A stretch of 5,321 nt of DNA from Fidelibacterota bacterium (GTDB taxonomy: Bacteria > Fidelibacterota > Fidelibacteria > Fidelibacterales > Fidelibacteraceae). The stretch lies in NCBI GenBank assembly GCA_030620575.1, contig JAUXEL010000115.1:1-5321 (forward strand), written 5' to 3'. The notes beneath the pieces were generated by a model, which ran no database searches, was not told the origin of the DNA, and was given only the letters and a program-made list of their open reading frames with translations. The position numbers were made by a program, and so were the translations under genes. Below, in pieces: positions 1 to 5,321 of this stretch (the stretch's first letter is position 1; every line of letters starts with the position of its first letter).

Positions 1-1266
1 GCATAAGGCCATTACTTTTGCATCTAAATCTGCTTGTGTCATAGGCTCCCGCGGATCTCCTTTGGGATATTCCAAATATAAGGAATGTTCTTTACCGTTT
101 TTCAATCGAATTATTACTCGTGAAGGTTGTTTTTCCGGAAACATTTTTTCAAATTCCTCCGAAGCTTCCCCTTGAATTTTATCAATCACTTCCCAAATGC
201 GTGGATCCTTAATTTTTTCATCATCAAAACTTCGGGTTGTTACTTTTCTGTCAATTAGAGCACAGGCAACGCAATACGGCAAACTGTGATCTGCGGTTTC
301 GCGTGATTCCGGACGATATTTATGTGGATCAAAAAGGATATCACAAGCTCTGGCAATAGTCGTAATAGTAACAACATCAATATCTTTATAATCGATGTCA
401 TGTTCTGTCATAAGCTTGATCGTTGCTGAAATATGTGTATGTGTCAGAGCCTCTGTGGGAAAGGCCTTCATAGAACACTCCAGTATCTTATAAGATTTTC
501 CCAAATCTCCAACTAAAGCATTCACATCCCAATCGGGACCAAACACATCCATAAAACCTTCTTTTCCTTCAAAGATCGCTTTCGTTCCGGTATATCCTTT
601 TTCCGCCATTAAAACCGCCATAACACCGGCTTGTGTTGACATCGGATCCACCGTGTTTTTCATCATGGTTAATTTACCTGCAGTCGGACATCCGATAGTA
701 TGATTATGGCATCCACTGATTCCAATAGCATGCATCATTTGTTCTACATTTAAGCCTAAAATTTTACCGGCAACAATGGGTGATACAAATTGGGTTAATG
801 TTGCATGATGCCATTTTCGTTCTCTGACACCCGGTTTGGCAAATTCACACATACGTTGTTCAAATTCATAAGCGAGTACAATAGCTACAATAACATCCTT
901 CATGGAGGCACCTACCCGCTCAGCCATTGCCAGTGCGGCAGGAATAATATCTGAAGGATGTGAAGGGTCTTCCTTCCAGTAAATATCATTGTAATCAAGT
1001 GCACGGATCATTAAAGCATTCAAAAAACTTGCTTGTACAGCCGGAATCTTTATATTAAATCCAAATACAGTTGCTTCTTCCCGCCCACCCATTTCAGAAT
1101 AAATATCTTTAATAATATTTACATCACGGGTATTCATGCTTCCCAGCGCACATCCAATAGAATCAAACAGATAGCGTTTTACTTCAAAAATCACTTCTTC
1201 CGGTAAATCTTCATATTTTAAATTTACTGCAAATTCTGCAATTTGACGACTAATGACTTTTTCCAC
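1..1266 (-). CDS. MmgE/PrpD family protein (2-methylcitrate dehydratase-like), 3' end outside window
   Basis: This gene encodes 422 residues and runs off the window edge without a stop; family members are about 450-480 residues, so only the C-terminal end is missing. It starts at GTG (1264-1266), because a TAG lies in frame five codons upstream and AGGAG sits six bases before the GTG. The sequence has the family's N-terminal helical domain (RQIAEFAVNL, then LFDSIGCALGS near residues 33-43), the motif LDYND...HPSD (D91, H103), a conserved His segment (WHH, 152-154), Lys203 in TMMKNTVDP, FEGKEGF (232-238) and FPTEALTHTH (269-278). The spacing from D91 to HPS matches bacterial PrpD and MmgE rather than animal cis-aconitate decarboxylase. 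The usual Thr of the DxNDT motif is Ile95. The family also includes aconitate decarboxylases and other hydro-lyases or epimerases, so family membership is sure but the substrate is not. It follows sdhB by 40 bp and probably shares its transcript; methylcitrate-cycle activity would feed succinate to that enzyme. Confidence 0.9.
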   Translation of the reverse strand, partial: MEKVISRQIAEFAVNLKYEDLPEEVIFEVKRYLFDSIGCALGSMNTRDVNIIKDIYSEMGGREEATVFGFNIKIPAVQASFLNALMIRALDYNDIYWKEDPSHPSDIIPAALAMAERVGASMKDVIVAIVLAYEFEQRMCEFAKPGVRERKWHHATLTQFVSPIVAGKILGLNVEQMMHAIGISGCHNHTIGCPTAGKLTMMKNTVDPMSTQAGVMAVLMAEKGYTGTKAIFEGKEGFMDVFGPDWDVNALVGDLGKSYKILECSMKAFPTEALTHTHISATIKLMTEHDIDYKDIDVVTITTIARACDILFDPHKYRPESRETADHSLPYCVACALIDRKVTTRSFDDEKIKDPRIWEVIDKIQGEASEEFEKMFPEKQPSRVIIRLKNGKEHSLYLEYPKGDPREPMTQADLDAKVMALC

Positions 1267-1272
1267 ATAAGA

Positions 1273-1277
1273 CTCCT
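1273..1277 (-). promoter_or_regulatory. Ribosome binding site of the prpD-like gene
   Basis: AGGAG on the minus strand lies six bases upstream of the GTG start. It is the clearest Shine-Dalgarno sequence in the window and decides for GTG over the ATG two bases further upstream, which is in another frame and reaches a stop after 14 codons. Confidence 0.75.
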
Positions 1278-1306
1278 ATTTATGATTAAAATGACAACAG
1301 TTAAAT

Positions 1307-1984
1307 TTAATTAATATTTTTTTTGATTTCCAATATATTTTCGGATGGTTTTACATTTTTTGGGCAAGCTTCATTACAGTTATACATACTATGACAACGA
1401 AATACACCATTTTCGCCTTTAACGATATCTAAACGCTGCTTTTGTATAGCATCCCGTTCATCATGAAGAAAACGATTAAGGATCACATAGGCTGCAGGAC
1501 CGTGAAAATCAGGATTCTTTCCGGTCATTAAACATGCTGAAAAACAAGCTCCGCATAAAATACAATCAATCATCTTTTCCATTTCGCGACGGTTTTCATA
1601 ACTTTGTTCAGCATTATTCGTTTTACGGACTAAATAGGGTTTTATAGATTCATGTTTTTCCCAAAATCGTTCCATATCCACCATGAGATCTTTAATAACA
1701 GGTAACTGCGCTAAAGGACGAATAACATTTTTCCCGGGTTTGAGAGGCATTTCACATGCCAGTCCGTAGCCCCCGTTAACATGTACTGCACAAGAACCGC
1801 AACGTCCCTGCCTGCATGAAGAACGAAATGCCAAGGTACCGTCAAGATAATCACGTATATAAATCAATCCATCCAAAACTGTTTTTACCTTTGAACGCGG
1901 AACTAAATAATGTTCAAAATGATAATCTGTATCAACAAGAGGGTCAAAACGAAACACAGAGATTTTGTATTTTTTCTCTTTCAT
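1307..1984 (-). CDS. sdhB: Succinate dehydrogenase/fumarate reductase iron-sulfur subunit
   Basis: This 225-residue protein (E. coli SdhB has 238) carries electrons from the flavoprotein to quinone through three Fe-S clusters at the cytoplasmic face of the membrane. The 2Fe-2S ligands are C57, C62, C65 and C77 (CRQGRCGSC, then GLAC). C141, C144, C147 and C207 fit the 4Fe-4S cluster. C151, C197 and C203 fit the 3Fe-4S cluster (RCHSMYNC, then EACPK). All expected ligands are present. The segment after C151 reads LMTGKNPDFHGPAA: it lacks the Pro and the two Trp of E. coli SdhB (P160, W163, W164) and resembles E. coli FrdB (GLNPEFIGPAA). The quinone-site His of SdhB (H207) is kept as H198. The ATG overlaps the TGA of sdhA by four bases (ATGA) and there is no strong Shine-Dalgarno, which points to translational coupling. 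The family call is certain; SdhB versus FrdB cannot be settled from sequence alone. Confidence 0.96.
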   Translation of the reverse strand: MKEKKYKISVFRFDPLVDTDYHFEHYLVPRSKVKTVLDGLIYIRDYLDGTLAFRSSCRQGRCGSCAVHVNGGYGLACEMPLKPGKNVIRPLAQLPVIKDLMVDMERFWEKHESIKPYLVRKTNNAEQSYENRREMEKMIDCILCGACFSACLMTGKNPDFHGPAAYVILNRFLHDERDAIQKQRLDIVKGENGVFRCHSMYNCNEACPKNVKPSENILEIKKNIN

Positions 1985-3738
1985 TTTTTTACCAAAATAG
2001 TTCCCGCAGATATAGTTTTCAACAGTTTGTTTTTTGATTTTACAGGAATATAACGAATCTTTATTTTCCCTTTATTTATTTTTGATAATGAGTGTCGCGA
2101 ACGATTTTTATATACAGGGAAATCATTCCGGAAGTGCACCCCAATACTTTCATTGCGTTTCAGAGCCGCGTGAATAATAATATCAGCAATATCCAGACTT
2201 CCTTTTAATTCAATAGCCTCTATCAAACCATAATTTGCGCGACGATCCGGACCGTCAACAAGCAAATCGTTATTATATTTATTTTTAAGATCTTTTATTG
2301 CTTTCGCGGCATTTACCAGACCCATTCCATCCCTGTATATACTTACATGCTCATCCATAATTTCATGCATTTTATCCCGAATTTCTGCAACACGAAAATG
2401 TCCGTTGTGTGATAATAAATAATTTATTTTATTCTCTTCTTCGAAACAAGCATTCTCGAAAAAATTACTTTTCAGTGTTTTTACAGGTTTATGTGCTATA
2501 TATCGATTAGCACTTTCTGAAGCAATTTTACCAAATACCAGTGCTTCCAGCAATGAATTCCCTCCCATTCTGTTAGCGCCATGAACACCGGCACAGGCAC
2601 ATTCTCCGGCTGCAAAAAGCCCATGAATATTGGTTTCGGCTTTTTCGTTCGTATGAATACCGCCAATAGTATAATGTTGTCCGGGGGTTACCGGAATCAG
2701 GTGCCGAGCGGGATCAAGGCCTGTATAGGTTTTACATAATTCCTGAACACCCGGCAATCGGGTTTTTATTTTTTTTGTTCCTAATCCTCTCATATCTAAA
2801 TGAACACAGCTTGCATTCACTCCGCGACCGGCAAGGATTTCACGGCGAATATTCCGACTGATAATATCGCGGGGTGATAATTCTTTATCTTTTTTTGAAT
2901 CATCATAAGCTTCAAGAAAACGTTCCCCTTTTCGGTTCACCAATACAGCACCTTCACCTCTGGCTGCTTCTGTAATCAAAATATGCGAGCCGGAAAGCTG
3001 TGTGGGATGAAACTGTATAAACTCCATATCTTTCAGTAAGGCACCTGCATATAAAGGAATAGCAACACCCCAACCGCTGTTTGTTAAAGGATTCGATGTT
3101 CTGCCGTAAACGCGACCGATCCCGCCGGTAGCCCAAATAACTGCTTTTGCTGTAAAAATCTCTATTTTGCCGGTTGCAATCTGCATTGCGATCACACCTG
3201 CAGTTGTATTATTTATTACCAATAATTTTAAAACAAACCATTCTTCAAAAAATTGCAGTTGAGAGGGTTTGTTCTGCCGTAAACGAACACATTGTTCATA
3301 CAAAGTGTTCATCATAACATGCCCTGTTTTATCAGCTGAATATACGGTACGTGGTTTGGATGAGGCACCCATCATGCGCTGCGCGATTTTATTATCTTTT
3401 GTCCGGGAAAACAAGCATCCCCAGCGTTCCAGTTCCTTTATCATTCCCGGACCGCGATTAACAAGTGTTTCAACAGCAGCGGTATCAGAGAAATAGTGTC
3501 CACATGCAATGGTGTCCTGTAAATGCATATCAATAGAATCTCCGGAAAAAGGATCATCTTTGGTTTTTTGGGGTTTATCTAAAACGGCATTCACTCCTCC
3601 TGAGGCTGTAACACTATGTGAACGCAGAGGGTGAACTTTTGTGATAACCGCGACTCGTTGATCTCGTTTTACCGAGTCTATGGCTGCACGAAGACCCGCC
3701 ATTCCGGCTCCGACAATAATAACATCAAATTCTTTCAT
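1981..3738 (-). CDS. sdhA: Succinate dehydrogenase/fumarate reductase flavoprotein subunit
   Basis: This is the catalytic subunit that interconverts succinate and fumarate at a covalently bound FAD. From the start chosen here it has 585 residues, like E. coli SdhA (588). It shows the dinucleotide-binding motif VGAGMAGL (residues 9-16), RSHSVTASGG with the probable FAD-linked His41, FIQFHPT with His244, RGEG (260-263), SPRD with the catalytic Arg290, GQHYTIGGI with His355, and GECACAGVHGANRMGGNSL with Glu379 and Arg390. Near the C-terminus the usual ESRG reads ESIG (Ile532), followed by the expected GVHFRNDFP and the tail GKIKIRYIPV. I chose the ATG at 3736-3738, which overlaps the TGA of the anchor gene as ATGA. 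An in-frame ATG four codons upstream (3748-3750) would add MGAD, but neither has a strong Shine-Dalgarno. It lies between its anchors and sdhB in one operon. The direction of the reaction in the cell cannot be read from this subunit. Confidence 0.97.
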   Translation of the reverse strand: MKEFDVIIVGAGMAGLRAAIDSVKRDQRVAVITKVHPLRSHSVTASGGVNAVLDKPQKTKDDPFSGDSIDMHLQDTIACGHYFSDTAAVETLVNRGPGMIKELERWGCLFSRTKDNKIAQRMMGASSKPRTVYSADKTGHVMMNTLYEQCVRLRQNKPSQLQFFEEWFVLKLLVINNTTAGVIAMQIATGKIEIFTAKAVIWATGGIGRVYGRTSNPLTNSGWGVAIPLYAGALLKDMEFIQFHPTQLSGSHILITEAARGEGAVLVNRKGERFLEAYDDSKKDKELSPRDIISRNIRREILAGRGVNASCVHLDMRGLGTKKIKTRLPGVQELCKTYTGLDPARHLIPVTPGQHYTIGGIHTNEKAETNIHGLFAAGECACAGVHGANRMGGNSLLEALVFGKIASESANRYIAHKPVKTLKSNFFENACFEEENKINYLLSHNGHFRVAEIRDKMHEIMDEHVSIYRDGMGLVNAAKAIKDLKNKYNNDLLVDGPDRRANYGLIEAIELKGSLDIADIIIHAALKRNESIGVHFRNDFPVYKNRSRHSLSKINKGKIKIRYIPVKSKNKLLKTISAGTILVKK

Positions 3739-4115
3739 GTCTGCACCCATAAGGAAATAACATGTATAAGATAAAATGTTGCTCCCGTTAAGAACATTAC
3801 AATCACAATCGTTGTTAACAATTTCTGCATACGTCCGACATTAAACAGATCAATGATAAGAATTTTCAGTCCATTGAGAACGTGCCATAAAAGAGCTACA
3901 ACAAAAACGACCCCAATAATGCGGAAAATAAGTAAATCGAAAATCGTTATCATTTTATCAAAGGCAATAGGACCAAACTGAATAGCAGTTAAAATGATAA
4001 GATAAAAAACACCGAGAATCAAAAGCGTAATTCCGGTAATGCGATGCATAATGTATGAAAACATCCCTAACTGAAAATTCATTCTGTAATGTGTTAACGT
4101 ATTTGTTTTTTTCAT
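3735..4115 (-). CDS. sdhC: Succinate dehydrogenase cytochrome b556 membrane anchor (SdhC-like)
   Basis: This 126-residue hydrophobic protein has three predicted membrane helices, roughly at residues 26-46, 63-88 and 101-122. It anchors the catalytic subunits and helps build the heme b and quinone sites. The SdhC signature HRITG (H24, R25, comparable to E. coli H30 and R31) opens helix 1. WHVLNGLKILIIDLF in helix 2 places H78 at the position of the E. coli heme ligand SdhC H84. A further His, H117, lies in helix 3. I chose the ATG at 4113-4115, which overlaps the stop of the preceding anchor gene as TAATG; a GTG nine codons upstream is also in frame but would overlap by 28 bases. A weak GGGA precedes the ATG. 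The next gene, sdhA, overlaps by four bases. The SdhC assignment rests on these motifs, since the two anchors belong to one loosely conserved family. Confidence 0.87.
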   Translation of the reverse strand: MKKTNTLTHYRMNFQLGMFSYIMHRITGITLLILGVFYLIILTAIQFGPIAFDKMITIFDLLIFRIIGVVFVVALLWHVLNGLKILIIDLFNVGRMQKLLTTIVIVMFLTGATFYLIHVISLWVQT

Positions 4116-4465
4116 TACTGTCCCAATAAAATTAAATTCCACTCACTCAGAAAGATAAGCAAAACACCCGAAACAATCAGGATTACTTTATATGTTTTTT
4201 TTACCGTTTTAGAGGGATTGCGATCCGTTATAACGGTCCATAATCCTGAAAATCCGTGATATACAGCCAAAACAAGAAAAATGGAATAAAAGACAAGCCA
4301 TTCGGGGTGTGACAAAAGTGCATGCAGACCTTCATAACGGATGGGCCATCCAAGTTTAAAGATGGAAACCCAGAAATGAATACCAACACAAATAGCCAAC
4401 TGCAATCCGCTGATGCGCTGAAATGTCCATCGTAATTTTTCCGGGTTATGTTTCCACTTAAGCAT
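4115..4465 (-). CDS. sdhD: Succinate dehydrogenase hydrophobic membrane anchor (SdhD-like)
   Basis: This 116-residue protein has three predicted membrane helices, about residues 17-36, 54-79 and 92-114. It is the first gene of the complex II operon. YHGFSGLWTVITD (69-81) matches E. coli SdhD HAWIGMWQVLTD and places H70 at the heme ligand SdhD H71. The next residue is Arg82, where E. coli has the quinone-binding Tyr83. The start of helix 1 (RISG, R17) also resembles SdhC-type anchors, and H30 within helix 1 has no E. coli counterpart that I can point to, so the C/D naming is tentative. I chose the ATG at 4463-4465. An in-frame TTG at 4499-4501 would add a hydrophobic 12-residue extension, but it lies almost at the predicted transcription start. 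No clear Shine-Dalgarno precedes the ATG. The stop overlaps the next start as TAATG. Confidence 0.82.
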   Translation of the reverse strand: MLKWKHNPEKLRWTFQRISGLQLAICVGIHFWVSIFKLGWPIRYEGLHALLSHPEWLVFYSIFLVLAVYHGFSGLWTVITDRNPSKTVKKTYKVILIVSGVLLIFLSEWNLILLGQ

Positions 4466-4510
4466 AATTTTAAATGTATTGACAAAAATGAAAAGAATCA
4501 ATCATTTTCA

Positions 4511-4539
4511 GTTATATATAATCCGTGTCAAAATAGCAA
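4511..4539 (-). promoter_or_regulatory. Putative sigma-70-type promoter of the sdh operon
   Basis: Read on the minus strand, TTGCTA (4534-4539) is a -35-like box and TATAAC (4511-4516) a -10-like box, separated by exactly 17 bases in the AT-rich gap between dsbD and the first anchor gene. They match the consensus at four and five of six positions. Transcription would start near 4504, leaving about 40 bases before the ATG at 4465. The background is AT-rich, so a chance match is possible, and read-through from dsbD is an alternative. Confidence 0.4.
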
Positions 4540-4553
4540 ATTTTCTGAATGCT

Positions 4554-5321
4554 TTATTTCAATAGTGCAGCCTCTAAACGCCGGATAAAATCATCCGGTT
4601 TCTCAAACCCGTTCAGACGCAGATCATCACGTTCTTTTCCTGTTGTATCATAGAAAATGATAGTTGGTACACCCACAACATTAAATTGATCTCTAATAGC
4701 ATCTGTTGCATCACGTGCAATTGTTACATCTACTTTTAAACGAATAAAATCCTGCAAGGCTTCCCGCACATCAGGGTCTGTAAATGTAATGTGTTCTAAT
4801 TCCTTGCAGGGATTACACCAATCCGCATAAAAATCTATGATAATCGGTTTTTTATCACTTATTGCTTCCATAACCGCTTCATTGGAGAATTCTTCCCAAG
4901 GCATTTTAGGGGTATCATTAGCGACGGGCTTTATCATAATAATCCCAAGAGCAAGTACGATCATTGCCGGAACGACCTTTAAACGTGAAAACCATGGAAT
5001 GGAAATACCGGACTTGTCAATAACAGCAAAATATACGGCAGCGGCGATCATGTAAATTGGTAATAATAGTCCGCCAATGGTGTCCAGCAGTAAAGGTAAA
5101 ATAAAATATATGGCCATCCCAATCAGTGCGAGACCAAAAAATATACGTACACTGTTCAGCCACTCACCTGACCGCGGTAAGCTGCTGATCTTTGCTGAGA
5201 ATATACCGAGGAACAAATATGGCATACCCAATCCAAGTGCTAAAATAAAAAAGGTGATAAAACCAACAAACAGATTTCCTTTCTGTGCGACAAAACCTAA
5301 TAAACTGACCACAAACGGCCC
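4554..5321 (-). CDS. dsbD: Thiol:disulfide interchange protein DsbD, C-terminal part (5' end outside window)
   Basis: This 255-residue fragment is open to the window edge. It begins GPFVVSLLGFVAQ, which matches the segment just after the second transmembrane Cys of DsbD (E. coli C285), so that Cys should lie only a few residues outside the window. Four more hydrophobic helices follow at about residues 17-41, 57-78, 81-100 and 116-133. A C-terminal thioredoxin domain then carries FYADWCNPCKELEH with active-site CNPC at 169-172 and the cis-Pro loop GVPT near Pro219. The order and wording match the last membrane helices and gamma domain of E. coli DsbD (YADWCVACKEFE, LGLPTILFF). DsbD moves electrons from cytoplasmic thioredoxin across the inner membrane to periplasmic partners such as disulfide isomerases and cytochrome c maturation proteins. 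The GTG at 5310-5312 is an internal Val codon, not a start. It ends in TAA about 90 bases before the first anchor gene, with no clear terminator. Confidence 0.92.
   Translation of the reverse strand, partial: GPFVVSLLGFVAQKGNLFVGFITFFILALGLGMPYLFLGIFSAKISSLPRSGEWLNSVRIFFGLALIGMAIYFILPLLLDTIGGLLLPIYMIAAAVYFAVIDKSGISIPWFSRLKVVPAMIVLALGIIMIKPVANDTPKMPWEEFSNEAVMEAISDKKPIIIDFYADWCNPCKELEHITFTDPDVREALQDFIRLKVDVTIARDATDAIRDQFNVVGVPTIIFYDTTGKERDDLRLNGFEKPDDFIRRLEAALLK

Noticed and set aside
1301..1310. Perfect 10-base palindrome ttaaatttaa at the end of sdhB
   Set aside because: It is pure A/T in an AT-rich gap and overlaps the stop codon, so it is expected by chance.
1816..2037. Plus-strand open frame of 73 codons
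   Set aside because: It lies antisense to sdhB and sdhA, whose conserved motifs explain the region, and its protein has no recognisable domain.
3269..3496. Plus-strand open frame of 75 codons
   Set aside because: It is wholly antisense to the conserved sdhA sequence and is a shadow of it.
4116..4142. GTG start at 4140-4142 giving a 135-residue second anchor
   Set aside because: It would overlap the preceding gene by 28 bases, whereas the ATG at 4115 gives a compact TAATG junction and a normal N-terminus.
4228..4485. Second minus-strand frame of 85 codons inside the first anchor gene
   Set aside because: It is out of frame with the anchor, which shows real SdhD motifs; this frame shows none.
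4466..4501. TTG start at 4499-4501 giving a longer first anchor
   Set aside because: It has no Shine-Dalgarno, lies next to the predicted transcription start, and the extra 12 residues are not part of the family's core.
4526..4531. A perfect TTGACA on the minus strand upstream of the first anchor gene
   Set aside because: The hexamer 17 bases downstream is AAAATG, a poor -10, and TATAAC is only 9 bases away. TTGCTA with TATAAC has the correct spacing.
4535..4553. Possible terminator hairpin after the dsbD stop (AGCA...TGCT followed by ATTTT)
   Set aside because: The stem is only four base pairs with an 11-base loop, too weak to call a terminator.
4837..5055. Plus-strand open frame of 72 codons
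   Set aside because: It is antisense to dsbD; its hydrophobic look mirrors the codons of the membrane helices.

Overview
All genes lie on the minus strand, so the reading order runs from high to low coordinates. The window is moderately AT-rich and gene-dense. In that order it holds the 3' part of a DsbD-type thiol:disulfide interchange protein (4554-5321, start outside the window), a complete four-gene succinate dehydrogenase / fumarate reductase (complex II) operon of two membrane anchors, flavoprotein and iron-sulfur protein (1307-4465), and a nearly complete MmgE/PrpD-family gene whose 3' end is outside the window (1-1266). There are no tRNA, rRNA, CRISPR or mobile-element signatures, and no gap over 300 bases without a gene.

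The sdh genes are packed for translational coupling. Anchor 1 and anchor 2 overlap by one base (TAATG), anchor 2 and sdhA by four (ATGA), and sdhA and sdhB by four (ATGA). The prpD-like gene starts only 40 bp after sdhB behind a good AGGAG ribosome binding site, with no visible terminator between, so it is probably the last or next gene of the same transcript. A plausible sigma-70-type promoter lies in the short gap between dsbD and the first anchor.

Functionally, complex II oxidises succinate to fumarate and passes electrons through FAD, three Fe-S clusters and probably one heme b to membrane quinone, or runs the reverse reaction. PrpD-type enzymes dehydrate 2-methylcitrate in the methylcitrate cycle, whose final lyase step releases succinate and pyruvate, so linkage to sdh would make metabolic sense if this paralogue has that activity. 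The catalytic residues of SdhA and all Fe-S cysteines of SdhB are present. The quinone-site residues, however, differ from E. coli SQR, and the SdhB segment around the second cluster looks more like E. coli FrdB, so the direction of the reaction and the quinone used are open.

The organism looks like a respiring bacterium with a Gram-negative type envelope (DsbD with a C-terminal thioredoxin domain). Two small anchor subunits argue against the usual single-SdhC enzyme of Bacteroidetes. I cannot assign a phylum. Most of this is core metabolism and I see no clearly new system; the points of interest are the sdh-prpD linkage, the anchor order, and the altered quinone-site residues.
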